From Hermetia illucens (Eukaryota > Arthropoda > Insecta > Diptera > Stratiomyidae), in assembly GCF_905115235.1 (NCBI RefSeq), contig NC_051851.1:66523559-66587558 (forward strand): DNA of 64,000 nt, given 5' to 3'. Below the pieces are notes generated by a model, which was not told where the DNA came from, did not search any database, and saw only the letters and a list, made by a program, of their open reading frames with translations. This document shows positions 11,610-23,605 of the stretch, piece after piece. The stretch's first letter is position 1. Each line of letters starts with the position of its first letter. The position numbers and the translations under genes are program-made.

Positions 11610-14600
11610 TTAAACATGCCTGGGTTGCAAGCGTAATTTGACATCAACATCAGGCTGCAGACCATTAGGAGTCCTCTTCAGTTTCAATGGAACTTGCGTT
11701 TCTGGACCGACCTCAAAAGTGAATTTCAACAGAAGATAATAAATTGCGATTTTCATCTCCATGAGTGCAAAACGTGATCCTGAAAATAAAAAATGTAATA
11801 TATATAAAAATAATAATACTAAAGCAAAAAAAATAAGTAGAAGTAGTACTCACCAATGCAATTTCTCGGCCCAATTCCAAATGGTAAGTAGGCGTTTAAA
11901 TTCAAATTGTGGCGGTTACTCTCATCAAATCGTTCCGGGTCAAACTTTTCTGGTTCCGGATAATATTTCGGATCCATGTGAAGTCCATATATTGGTATCC
12001 AAATAACCATGTCCTTTTCCAAATTGAATTCGAGACCATCATCTCCCTTGTAGGTAAAGTCTTTACTACATTGTCGGTCAGTAGTGAATGCTGCTGGCCA
12101 CTTTCGAAGGGTTTCAGATATCACCATGTCCAGGTACTTGAGTGACTGGATTTTCTCATAAGACAAGTGGCTTCCGTCTAAGTTTTCATGAAGTTTATCA
12201 ATCTCAGTGACTAATTTCTCCTGGACTTCAGGATTGGTAGCCAACTCGTAAGCTAAATAGCGAAGAGTAGCTGAGCTCGTTTCAAATCCAGCTATGAAGA
12301 ATAAGAAACATTGCGCAATAATTTCGTTGTCTGTCCATAGTTTCTTTGCCGAAATATTTCCATGGTTGTGTATTTCCTCTTTAACGGCAGCAATTGATTC
12401 ATGTTCAGCATCATCGTTACCGTCTTCATGGTGAAGTTCACCCTTTCTGATTTGCATTAACAAATTAATCAGATCGGGACGATGAATGTTATTCTTTTCT
12501 CGCGTATTCATATTTTCTATTATCATCTTGTAAAACAAGTTTTTATTATCTTTTGAAAATATCATTAGTCCAAACGTCCTTGATGTTTTGGGAAAGTATC
12601 TTATGAGCAAAAATTTCATCATTTGCAGTGGACTTGAAAATCTCACGAAACTCTGGCCAATCTTAAAGAACTCATTGCTGGGGTCCCTGAATGAATCGCA
12701 TTTAACTCCAAATGCACATGTTGCAATAACGTCGTTTGTGAAGCGTGAAAAAATGTTTTTGATATCATATGCAACTGGCCCTTGATTAGAATATTTTTCC
12801 CAGAAATACTCAGACATTTCTTCACCCACTTCAGACATTAACTCGAACATCATTCGCATTTTGCTTCCAGTAAAAATTGGACTCAATGCGCTTCTCATTT
12901 CCTTCCATTTTTTGTCACGTAACGTTGTCAACATACTTCCAAAGAATTCATCATGATTTGTATCTACAAATTTCATATGATTTGAAAAGTTTTCGAATTC
13001 CTTAACTGCTAAGTGTTTTATCAAATCTGGATCACGAATCACATAAAATGGAGCAGCAAAGTTAAAAAGACCGAAAATTCTGAAATAATTTTAAATTTTC
13101 TATTATTATGAATCGAAATAAAATGTTGTTATGATAAGCAAAGTTTCTTAAGAATATGTAATAACAATAGTTTCATTTTCACCAAAAAATATGAAAAGCA
13201 TCACCTAAAGTTCTAAGAAATCAGTGATCACATTATTATACAGTCATCCTTGGTTATACCCAGCCTCGACAGACCTGACAAATTGGTTCGTTATAGCCGA
13301 AGTTATATTCAAATATGTATTCCGAATACTTTCCACACATTTGTTTTAAAACAAATACTTTAGTTAAAATAGTCCGTTATTTTTGTATGAAAATACTGAA
13401 TATTTGAGGAGGTAGCAAAAAGTTCTAACTCTGCCAAATTGTCTAAAATATTTTGAGGTGCGTCATGTGACTTCATAAAATTGCGAATTTCAGTCAATTT
13501 TTGTGATACTGATAAAGCTGTTATAGATGGACTTTCATGTAGATAGTCTTCAGCTTCGCTATCGGAATCCTCGTTAACCTCGGCAACTCGAACTGCAGCA
13601 ACAAGGTCATCATCCGATAAAAACGCCGACATCAAAAGTTTGTCAGATACGGTAATCTATGGGTTGTAGTTTTGAACTTGTATTGGGTGGCATAACATAA
13701 ACATTAACTTTATAGCGCTAACTGCCTAATTTTTGGACGCGCTGGACAATTATCAAGCAATAATGCTATCTTTCTTAGATAGCTCTTGGTCCCATTGGCG
13801 CACATATTTGGTGAATATTTCAGGTAACATCCACGCTCAGCTATTAGCTCAATAATCCGCTGGAAATCTTTGAATGTTTTTAAAGCGACGGGCTTTTGTT
13901 ACTTCCCAATTACTAGCAGTTTTTAGTTCCTAACATATTAGCACACACCAAAACCGTAATTCTTTCTTTCGTTAGTTTTCCACCTTTGCACAGCCCCTTT
14001 AAACCTTACAGTTTTATCGGGAGTCAACTTGTAAAAAATACCAGTTTCGTCCGCGTTGAATATGTCCTAATCACCGAATTCATGCTTAACTGTTTGTCTA
14101 ATACTGATTCACCAATAATTTTTCCACTGCAAACATTATGACGTACCCTGATCTGTCAATCCATCCTTCCTTACATGTAAGCTCGTCGTTAAGCTTTCGG
14201 CCGAACTCTTCAGCTTTTGCCCTTAGAATTGCTCCACTTATTGTCATATTATAGTATCTCTGTTGTATAAACCCCTTCAGCAACATTTTGTTCACATCAT
14301 CATGCAATAATTTACGCAACATTCGTACTTTCGAACGCAAGAAGCCACTCCTCTCTTTTCTTCCAAATGGTACTATCGAAAGCCTTTTCGAGATCTATGC
14401 ACCTCTCTCAACATTATACATAACGTAATTAAACATTCTCAAATAATTCTCTAATAATGCCGAAGCGAATCAGCCAACGGTTTTAATAGAAATAGAACCG
14501 GGATAACCCACTGAGAGCTCATGAAATCTTGGGAGATATGCTTTCAACTTGTTTTTTAGTGGTTGATCTATATTGTGAGCAAAGTCCTCGAAGGCTCAAT

Positions 14601-17600
14601 GTCTAAAGTTGAATAGTTCATTCCTTAATAGCGGCAAAGGTATTAGGTAAGCCTTAAATTCACTAATATAGATGTTCAACTGAGGGACATTCAAGCCGAA
14701 ATTATTATTGTGGTCACAAATTCTACCCATTTGCCAAAACGATCGTAAGATTACGCCCACACAACAAATAGTCAAGAAAAATTACTTGAACCTCCATACC
14801 CATAAACAGATAAACTGACCAGGGTTTCATATTCTGACACTTTTTCAAATGCGAGGTCATTTTTTGGGGAAATGCATTAATTTGGTAGGACTTCGAAAAT
14901 GAATACTCAAACGAGATCTCCAGAAGCTATATTGCAAGAGCACAAAAGGAAAAATCTGTTGAAAATACTATTGCTAATTCTCCTGTTGTGTATGCCGTTT
15001 TGACCGGCTTGATTTTAGTTAAAAAAAAAAACTAAATAGAAAAGATTAAATTTTCCTGACATGCCAAGTAAAAATTTATATTTCCCATATACCGATAGTT
15101 CGAGGACCAGTTGTCCTCTTCTTCAGTGAGTTCAGTCTAGAGTAATATCAAAACTAATAGCGGAAAGCACTAATCAACTATATTTAGTGGGAAAAAAATG
15201 CACACGCCCCTTTGCATATATGAGGACCCTCCTTTAACCAAGTGTTGAACGATGCCTTTCTACCAAATTTCATGCCAATCGACACAACCGTTTTTCAAAA
15301 AAGTGCGTGCGACAGACAGAAAGACTGGCAGAGAGACATTGAACCGATTTTAATAAGTTTTTGTTTTACGCAAAACCTTAAAAAACAAGTGCCCTCAGCT
15401 CAACCATTTGTCTCGATGTCGTCCAAGCGTTCGACAACGCGTTGCATCAAAGTATGCTATTCAAATCTTACCGATCGACATTCTAGAATGAAATACGAAG
15501 GATCATATTCTGATCTAGTGTACCACAGGGAGAGGGGGTCTAACATTGTTTTATTAGTATATCAATGATATACTTTTCAGTGACAAATGGTGACATTCGA
15601 GAGTGACATTGCTGTTCTTGCGATGGGTAAAGATACTGAGAAAATTACAAGGAAATTACAAAAAGCTAATAACCATATTGTAGAATTGATCAAGAAGTGG
15701 AAAATTGAACTAAATGAAACCAAGTCGATTTACATTATCTTCGGTAACAAAAAAAGTGATCCCAGATAAGGCCATCATCAACGGAAAAGACGAGCCACAG
15801 GAAAATGAAGATAAATATTTGAGAGTTACCTCCGCATATGACTTTTTCGTGATGGGGTAGCCTATAATAGTCCTAACCCGAATTCTTTGACTCTAGTTGT
15901 TATCGCAGGACACTATGAAATCGATCCATCATCCATCAAATTAGAGGTGGTCGAATTCCGTACTACTGTGAAAACCGAAAATTGAATACCTCAAATAATG
16001 TTTGAATGCATAAAATAGTAGTCCCAAAGCTTCATTGAAGCGAAGTTGTGAAAATGTTAAATTCATCTGCTATGACTGCTTCAGTACCTTATCGGCCATG
16101 ACAACAATGTGCGAAGATTAGATTGCCAGTTCATCAGAACGATTCATCACACGCTCTCACATTGATGGACTAAATATTAATATTGATACCAGCGCGATCA
16201 CTTGGAAAGTAGGCTGTCAAATATTTGGGAGCAATGATCGGCACCAAGCCGAGTTTCAAAAGACATGTCTACTGTAACTCTTTTTAGTCACACCTCAGAG
16301 AAGTCTTAATACGATCACACAGGGCGAATTTCATCCAATGTTGAAAAAGTAGCATCTTGCTTCGGTAATGAGTATTATTATTCTAAAAATAATTTGTATG
16401 TACTTATGAAGGATAAACGACCAAAAGGCAGGCCAAAACAACGGTGGCTTGATACGCTGGATGGGAATTTAAAAGCCTCGAGATTGCACCCAGATCAGGC
16501 ATTCGATAGAGCCAAATGGCGAAACCGATCACGACGAGCCGACCCCGCTTGTGAACAGGACAAAGGCTGAAGAAAAAGAAAGATGTGCTTATGAAGGGTG
16601 TTTTATGAGTATTAGTGATCAAAATTTGTTAATTTAACTTAATACAAAAGTCGTTTTTTTTTAAGTTTTGGGTGAAACAAAACCTTATTAAAATCGACTC
16701 AATGTCTGTCTGTCTGTCACACGGGATTTACTCTGAAACTATTGTCACGAAGTTTGGCAAGAACGTGGGGTCTGTGAATCTCTTTACATATAGCAAGATA
16801 GGTGAAAGAAGGGTGCAAAATTTTTCCCATAATATGGTCACGTAGGGTATCAAATGAGAAGTCTCAATTAACACTTTTCGAAACTGGTCATATTGGGTGA
16901 AATATAGAGGAGTCAAGGCTCAAAATAAGACCCCTAAAAATTGAAACAAATCTCGTTCTCAAGGCCTGTTCAGTCGAAAAATCTTAAATCTTAAGTCACA
17001 ATGGTTTACAAAATCTGAACCCCAAATACACCCCATTTCAATATCTGCTCAAATGAGATCAAGAATGATATATTTTGATTTTAGAAATTTATCCAAAAAC
17101 CCACCTCCTAGTCCTAGCCTATAAAATTTGGCATTGGTATAAAGGATAATAATATAAGGCATAAGTGATAGCTCAAAGGTGAACGCAAGCATGGTGAACC
17201 AGGATTCGAGCCCAGGGCAACAAGATCGAGAGAAAGAGAAAAGAGGCGTCGTCGCTTTTTAGAAGGCCTACCGCCACGATTTTTCAACGGAGTCTTACCA
17301 CTTCTTCCTCCACCCCCTTTCTACCCCTTCTGCGAGTTACCGTTATGACATCCAAGTAAAGCGTCGTAACCTTTTTAGTAAATTTTTAAGGAATAAGGAT
17401 GAAAATACAAGCTTCAGCATGATCATATTATATAAAAACACACCTTGAGGCACCCTAATTTTTTAGGAGGTGACCGTTATAAGTTTTTATCTGAGTTAAA
17501 GAGAGGGGACCACCCCTTCCCATATGCCCTCAAGCATCTCTGGGGGTGAAGGTGACAATTCAGCCTATACCAAGCCTAAGTTCCAGATAACATGTCTGGA

Positions 17601-18092
17601 TGTAAGTCATCCACATCACGCATTCATATTCATACATATATATTATATATTATACATTCTAACCGAGTAAAGCCACATCAATCAGTTCCCTTATTATTTT
17701 TACATAGCACCTGAGCAGTGATCATTAGTTGCCAGCTCATAAACAATAATTTCGTTTTCTCATGGAATATTTGACAGCGTGTTTGTACTCCTATGTACAT
17801 ATGCATATTCTCTTGTATGTTTATCAACAAATGTACTCGAAAGCTCAATGCCAAGCTTATCATAGCATAAACTCACAAAGACAATGACTCACTTTTCATT
17901 CGGGAACTGATCATAGAACTTCTTTAAAATTACAGCGATATTTTCTCGTCCCAACAGCCATGTATTCGTCCCAATGAGAGGGTAAGGTTTCACAAATTTC
18001 ACTCCTTGTTTTTCAAAGAAATCAAAATTTTTCGAAACCCATTTGACAACGATATACGTGCCAAGAGCTATTAAGCCTAACACCATCCACAT
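11610..18092 (-). CDS. CYP9-like cytochrome P450, complete, three exons
   Basis: ER-anchored haem-thiolate monooxygenase of the insect CYP9-like group; these usually oxidise xenobiotics or lipophilic endogenous compounds. Minus-strand exons: 18092-17893, 13079-11854, 11779-11610 (stop), joining in frame to 531 residues, the normal family length. All introns have GT...AG ends (AA|GTGAGT...TTTCAG; G|GTGAGT...TTTCAG). Visible features: signal anchor at residues 1-19; 'FVKPYPLIGTN' hinge; helix C WKEMR (125-129); helix I AGFETS (330-335); ETLR (389-392, ExxR); PERF (448-451); haem loop FGIGPRNCIG with Cys474. All key residues are present, so it looks functional. Intron 1 is about 4.8 kb and filled with Tigger, jockey and other LINE debris. 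No clear TATA lies upstream of the ATG. The exact subfamily and substrate cannot be told from sequence. Confidence 0.93.
13241..14342 (-). mobile_element. Tigger/pogo-type transposon remnant in P450 intron 1
   Basis: On the minus strand: CENP-B-like HTH (LHDDVNKMLLKGFIQQR, TISGAILRAKAEEFGRKL, CKEGWIDR; 14340-14150), then a DDE domain with the first D in DIFNADETGIFYKL (about 14065), the second in LLLDNCPARPK (about 13750) and the third in NTSSKLQPIDYRI (about 13665), and an acidic C-terminal tail ending near 13360. A pogo-like terminus, CAGTCATCCTTGGTTATACC, starts at 13241 next to TA. The matching 5' terminus is missing; the copy stops abruptly at about 14342. Multiple frame breaks show it is inactive. 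All three catalytic Asp codons are still readable. Confidence 0.85.
14343..15080. other. Intronic debris
   Basis: 14343-14410 read on the minus strand contains DLEKAFDS-like LINE sequence (reverse transcriptase). The rest is unassigned. Confidence 0.35.
15084..15130 (-). ncRNA. Hammerhead-ribozyme-like motif, copy 1
   Basis: The minus strand reads CUCA, CUGAAGA, A, then helix II GAGGAC-AACUG-GUCCUC (6 perfect pairs), GAA, a short weak helix III, UA, then UGGG pairing with CUCA (one G-U). The core order is that of a type I hammerhead. Deviations: one unpaired A before helix II and a C at the position after GAA. Activity is unproven. Confidence 0.45.
15230..15395 (+). repeat. Dispersed GACAGACAGACA-family repeat, 3' end
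   Basis: It contains ACCAAATTTCATGCCAATCG, a GACAGACAGAAAG tract, 'GATTTTAATAAG' and a terminal hairpin (AAGTTTTTGT/GCAAAACCTT). Related copies are at 16660-16960, 35610-36060, 42890-43150 and 43910-44260. Confidence 0.65.
15415..15840 (+). mobile_element. Jockey-like LINE fragment (reverse transcriptase)
   Basis: Three frames give LDVVQAFDNALHQSMLFK, a YSDLV/SSVPQGEGV segment, FISISMIYF, then TFESDIAVLAMGKDTEKITR and KLQKANNHIVELIKKWKIEL, and KKVIPDKAIINGKDEPQ. The order matches the RT palm and thumb of jockey elements. The usual FADD box region is degraded. Frame breaks throughout. Confidence 0.75.
16130..16575 (+). mobile_element. LINE 3' end fragment
   Basis: The C-terminal ORF2 signature KDKRPKGRPKQRWLDTLDGN continues with LKASRLHPDQAFDRAKWRNR and SRRADPACEQDKG, then a stop and A-rich tail (16425-16580). 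Upstream, 16160-16260 contains HIDGLNINIDTSAITWKVG, a possible fragment of the same LINE class. The clade is unresolved. Confidence 0.7.
16660..16965 (-). repeat. Dispersed GACA-family repeat, reverse orientation
   Basis: GTGAAACAAAACCTTATTAA is followed by TCTGTCTGTCTGTC and 'GTCACGAAGTTTGGCAAGAA'. It is the reverse complement of the end seen at 15230-15395 and 35990-36060. Confidence 0.65.
16970..17892. other. P450 intron 1, near exon 1; nothing further recognised
   Basis: 17100-17580 has GC-richer patches and CCCC/GGGG runs but no coding signal. 17620-17660 is TA-rich. Confidence 0.35.
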
Positions 18093-18179
18093 TTCTAATA
18101 AAAAAAAATGTAAACACGAGTAACGTAGTTAATTCAACCAAAAGCACAAATTGCGCGTCCTAACTTCATACTCGCACCA

Positions 18180-18690
18180 CTCTCTGCTTTCAGACTAAAT
18201 CTTTCCTCCTACACGAGAATCGTATAAATACAGAACGTAGAAGCAATTTCACCATCGACTAGCCGGCTAATAATGGAATTGCGAAGACAACGCTGATAGA
18301 GCTTTGGAATAGCAGGTTCACGTGGGGAGGCACACAGATAACGCTCCAATTGATTGTGTCGCTAGATTCAGATATGTAGTATCAGCTTTCCAGCGTAAGA
18401 GCAATTTGTGGAAATTTCAAGCGCAGGGGCGCTTTTGCAGGAATTATAGAAGTTCAGATCAAAGCAAACATCTCTTCCTCGAATAGTCACTGAACTCTGG
18501 TATATTTCTGATGTTAAAACAGCGTTGTCTTTAAATGAATCACCTTGCTTGCAACACCATTGCGTACGAAGATGAAAAGTCCTGAAAGGAGGATAGGAAT
18601 ACATGCATGGAACTTACTCCATGAACGGCCATGAAAGTGCAACCTCTGGCTAGATTTTATAGGGAAAATGTCTCTATGGTCCTGAGTGCT
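18180..18690. other. 5' flank of the P450 gene
   Basis: No TATA box on the minus strand within 150 bp of the ATG at 18092. No other feature recognised. Confidence 0.35.
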
Positions 18691-18970
18691 GACTAGCCTA
18701 CAGATGATGAATGCCTCCTCGCAATAATCGAGACAAAAATGTTGTGTTGAATCATTCGATCGCGTCTGAAATGAGGATATCTGGGCTACCCATCTCGGAA
18801 AAATTTCGAGAAAAGCATCTTCGATGGTATGACCATTTCATTCGCGCTGATTAGAATTCATTACCTAAGATTGGGCTTAACAGAGAATTGACTACAGCCG
18901 AACTGAGCATATGACCGGGAAATGTGGCGGCGAGGTGACTCTGCTATCGAATCAAATAGGCTAAAAATGA
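18690..18970 (+). mobile_element. RTE-like LINE 3' coding fragment
   Basis: Pieces in shifting frames read MLC*IIRSRLK, ISGLPISEKFREKHLRWYDH, FIRAD, IGLNRELTTAELS and YDREMWRRGDSAIESNRLKM, then an AACAACAATAAT tail near 18975. This order matches the C-terminal (LRWxxH) domain of RTE-type ORF2. Heavily broken. Confidence 0.6.
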
Positions 18971-19166
18971 ACAACAATAATCTAAGGTTTGATTACCATC
19001 CCTACATGAAGGATAATAATGCTCAGTTTAGAAAATTTGAATTCTGGATAGATTTATTTATTGCATTATATGTATAAGATATTAGATTTTTGTCTGGTGT
19101 TTGTAGTCTAGCCTAACATTGTTAGACAACGGTAACTTCTTCCAAACTACAATTTTTAGTTTTCAA

Positions 19167-19207
19167 TGTAAATATATATTTCGGGAGCAACCCCTTTCAT
19201 CAGTACA
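19167..19207 (-). ncRNA. Hammerhead-ribozyme-like motif, copy 2
   Basis: The minus strand reads UGUA, CUGAUGA, AAG, a GGG...CCC helix II, GAA, AUAUAUAU (short helix III), U, then UACA pairing perfectly with UGUA. The two canonical core strands CUGAUGA and GAA(A) are both exact here. Helix II is short with unpaired bases at its base. Confidence 0.45.
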
Positions 19208-19209
19208 AG

Positions 19210-19990
19210 GTAGCTTTGTATATCAATTATATGTATAATAAAACTGCGACGGTATATGTATGTCTTGATTTATTCAAAAGTGTCAGGTTTTCTCCCACAA
19301 TGTTATTCCTAAACCATATTATTGGGCTTGGGTTTTTATATACTTCAATTATTAGATACCTTATACATACCACCATTGACATATTTACCGTGCTGTGGTA
19401 ACTGTCGCCCATTTTTAGTTACTATCTATTATATAAATTGTCTATTAAAGATGAATACGCCACCCTGTTCAAGAAAGCATTTCATTTATTATACTAGCGT
19501 TCGATGGAACTGATAGGAGCTGTTAGGATAGACGGTGATTGGAAAGTCTCTCGACTCCACCTGGGAACTCTCTATAGAGAGGCTAAAAAGGAAGATTTAC
19601 TAACCTAACGCCTTCTTCTAATCCAATCAAATCAAATAAATATCTACCGGTTCTTGTAGTTAAAAAAGTCGCAAAAGGTGCAAAAACTTATAAGGATTGT
19701 ATATTTCCATTTTGGGGCTCATTTCGGGTCGTTCTCAAAAACTACACAATCACCAAATCTGAATACGCTCCATGCAAATCTCTGATCAAATAAAGTTAAT
19801 GATAATATATTACAGCGTTTTTTAAAAATTTACTCAAACCTCCCTCAAAAGTCATTGAATGTTCCAGTAAAATACTGGAAAGTTTGAATATTAACTGAAT
19901 ATGATAAAAATATATGGGCTGCTAATCAACAAATTTCAAAACACCGAAATCGAATAAAGGATGGTAAATCTTGCAACCAAGCTTTTTTCT
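19210..19990. other. Intergenic, nothing recognised
   Basis: AT-rich with overlapping short open frames on both strands. No family similarity seen. Confidence 0.4.
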
Positions 19991-22400
19991 CGGATGCTAC
20001 ACTGGTCGTAGCTGCTGTTATCGGCTTTGAAAACATAAACGAACCAATATGCACTCTGCGCTTGCGAGGCAAATTTAGAAATATAAACCTCATTAACGTT
20101 CACGCCCCTACAAAGGAGGCTGCAGAGTCGGAGAAGGATACCTTCTACGAGGCAGTAGAACGAACCCTCGCAGCCTGCCCCAGATATGATATCAAAATTA
20201 TTCTTGGGGATGTTATCAGCCAAGTAGAGACGGAGCCCATATTCAAGCGATACGTCGTCACCCATAGCTTACATCAAAATACAAATGATAACGGACTGCG
20301 AATTATCCAATTAGTAGTGTCACACGAAATGGTTGCTGGAAATACCTGGTTTGCGGGAAAGCGGTTCACAAACATACATGGGCCTCTCCAGACGGGACCA
20401 CTTTCAACCAAGTTGACCACGTATTGATCGAACGCCGCCACCTCTCAGCCTAGATGAATGTCAGAACATATAGGGGGGCCAATATAGACTCGGATCACTA
20501 TCTTGTTGGCATCGTGCTTCGAACTCGAATAACAATACCACCTAGAATCCCTTCTGACAATCAGATGAGAGTTAACACTGAAGCCATCCACAACACAGCC
20601 CACCGCGACACCTATAAGAGGGAAATGGATGCCGCAATAACCGCAGTCAACAGAGGACCTGGAGATGAAGCATCAACAAATGATCTTCACAACCATCTGA
20701 AGAACGTTATCATAAATACGGCCACACACATACTTGTTCCCAGCCGCAAAAAGAGTCGGAACGGCTGGTTTGACGATGAATGAAAGCTAGCAACGAAACG
20801 GAAGAATGCCGTATACCGAATAATGTTGCATTTGCAAAGGACGCGGGCACGCGCGTAGACTTATCACGAACGGAGAAGCGACTTCACAGACGGAAAAAGG
20901 AAGCCTAGGAGAACCAATAGGTCTGTGAACTCGAAAAGTACAGGGAGCAACCGCACCAGGCGCAGAAGGCTCGGGAGTTTTACCAACAGGTTACCAGGAT
21001 GAAGCCTTACACACCTCGCTGTTCATCCTGCCGAGAAAAAGAGGGAAATCTGATTTCCGACAGAATGGGCATATTGGAGCGATGCGTTGAGTACTTTGAT
21101 GAACTACTGAACAACCAGAACATCGACGAGTTGGAGGTCCCGCCAACTGAAGACGACGGACAAATACTGCCACCACCAAGTATGGAAGAAACAGTCCGTG
21201 CAATTCATCGGCTTAAAAATCATAAGTCATAAGAGGTATCACGTTACAGAGTACAATCTATAAGATATTCTCCGCTATCTTGCTACGCTCAGAACATCAT
21301 TGGCCCATACCTATGATAGCATAGCCAGGGTAAAATTGTACACGGCCATGAGAGAATTCGGTATCACGACGAAATTGATAAGACTGGCTAGGCTGACCCT
21401 GCCCCATATGCGAGGCCAGATAAAAGCAGCAGGATCGCTTTCAAGACCATTCGACATCAACAAGGGTCTACGAGAAGGGGATATCTTATCATGCGTCCTC
21501 TTTAACCTAGCTCTAGAGAAAGTGATCCATGATGCTGAGGTAAATGCGAAAGGAGCGATCCTCTTTAAGTCCACCCAACTACTGGCCTATGCTGACGATA
21601 TCGACATCATGGGAAGAATGACCCGAGACGTACAAACTGCCTTCATCCAGATCGAGCAGGCGGTGCGAGATCATGGGCTGCACATCAATGAAGGTAAGAT
21701 AAAATATATGGTGGCAACGTCAGCACCAAAAACCAACCAACCAACATCAAACCACACTGGTCAAACGGGAAGAATAAGGATAGGAGACTACAACTTTGAG
21801 ACCGTTGATAATTTCTCCTATCTAGGGTCGAAAATCACATCCGATAACAGCTATAACGATGAAATCCGCATACAGTTATTGACACCGAACAGAGCCTATT
21901 TCAGCTTACAAAAACTTTCACTCGAAACGTCTCACCATAGGGTCAAAGCTCCTTCTGTACAAGACTGTGATCTTGCCAGTCATTATGTATTTCTCGGAGA
22001 CTTGGGTTCTTAGCAAGAAAAATTGCGAACTCTTGGCCGCGTTCGAGAGAAGAATCTTCCGAAAAATTTTTGGCTCCCTACATGAGAATGGACGATTCCG
22101 TAGCATATATAACGACGAAATCTATGAGCAATACCATGACCGTCCGGTTATGGATAAAATTCGGCTCAATAGATTGCGTGGACGAGTCACTTAATCCGTA
22201 TGAATGAGGATGATCCAGCCCGAAAAGTCTATAATATCTACGGTAAAAAAAGAAGCCGAGGCAGATCCTGCCAAATATGGAACGATGGCGTAAGTCAGGA
22301 CACCAGACAGCTTTTAGGGATATCGAATTGGTGGATGTCTAAAGTTCCTTATTAATGCAGGCCTAAACTGGATACGGGTGTTGCGCCATTGATGATGATT
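19990..22400 (+). mobile_element. LINE A copy 2 (RTE-like), 5'-truncated but otherwise long
   Basis: Endonuclease starts inside the domain (VVAAVIGFENINEPICTLRL, then KFRNINLINVHAPTKEAAES, RYDIKIILGDV; 20010-20430). A linker with NVRTYRGANIDSDHYLVGIV follows (20454-20780), then pre-RT (20990-21230). The RT proper is one long frame, 21300-22013: LTLPHMRGQIKAAGSL, NKGLREGDILSCVLFNLALE, LLAYADDIDIMGR (YADD catalytic box), DHGLHINEGKIKYMVATSAP, FSYLGSKITSDNSY. The 3' region has the LINE A end (GGATACGGGTGTTGCGCCA) and a GATGATGAT tail at about 22390. Several frame breaks. It gives the empty target site for the Kolobok insertion in copy 1. Confidence 0.85.
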
Positions 22401-22409
22401 TATTGTATG

Positions 22410-23565
22410 GTTAACGGGTTTGGTGCTCTGGGAAATCAAAAGCAGCGTTATAAATTTCAGCTCTGCGTATGAAAAACGCAACAAATGTCGAACTTCTTCA
22501 GAACTTTGTATGATTTTTCGAGGCAACATGTGGTATGAAATTCTCTCAGTTGCGACTTGAGTCACCGTTAATTCGTTAACTTCCGAAACTAAATTTATTA
22601 TCAGAATATGAATATGTGAAGACCATTATAAATTGGATCAAGTAGCTTGGGAACCTTGAGCCGGAGTAGATGCCCCGAATCTGACGCCGATGGAAAATCG
22701 ATGCTTTTGCTCTATGTTTTTATCGTTTTCTAATCCAAACATCGATATTTACTAACATCGATAATTTTGACGATGTCGCAGCACTGGTAGAAAACCACTG
22801 CATGGTGGAATCGGATAAAAGAAAGATCAAGAGCAACTATTATGTCAGTAACTCACTGCATATATACTTAATGGCTAAGATAGTTTGGTCTATGTACGCA
22901 TGTCAAATTTTTTACGCCAAATAACTGAAAAAGGGAGACTCCCAGAATCCATTACACTATCCCGTGGCAGATATATTTTTCTTACATAATTATTTTACAT
23001 TTTTTAGAATTGAGCGAAAATGTTAATTTTTTTCCATTTTACACTTTCATATTGCGTTTAAGTTGAGTAGCGTAAAAAGCAAAAATAATCTAAAGGTATC
23101 CTTCGATATACTACGTCAATAACATGCGCCAACGATAGGAAGGTATATTTTGCTTTCCGTGTCACAAAATCATAGATTTATCTCCTTCTTAACCCTTATC
23201 TGCATAAAGCGATAAATTGGATTGCAAATCGAAAATGTTTATTCTCAATGCCTAGCAACTTGGCACTCCTACTTGCGAATTCAGTTAATGCCATAGATTT
23301 CTGTTACGAAATCATCAGTTATCAAACGACTCATACCACAAAACCAATAAAATGGTAATGAGCTAGCAATTAAGAATAAATTATTATCTTTCCGGAAAAG
23401 TTCATTCTACAATCTTATTTCAGAGCAAACAGTTTGCTTTGAGATTACGAGAAACGAAAATATTCCGGATTATAAGCATAAAAATTGTAAGACTTTAGTG
23501 ATTTCAAAGTGCCGATATTTTAAAACTTCTTTCAAATAAAATCGCGCCTTTCAATTCTCTTCAAC
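22410..23565. other. Intergenic between LINE A and FARSA
   Basis: No gene or repeat family recognised. TCAGTT at 23569-23574 is an initiator-like site for the following gene. Confidence 0.4.
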
Positions 23566-23605
23566 GCATCAGTTCACAATAATCATATGCAATCCCATAT
23601 GAGCA

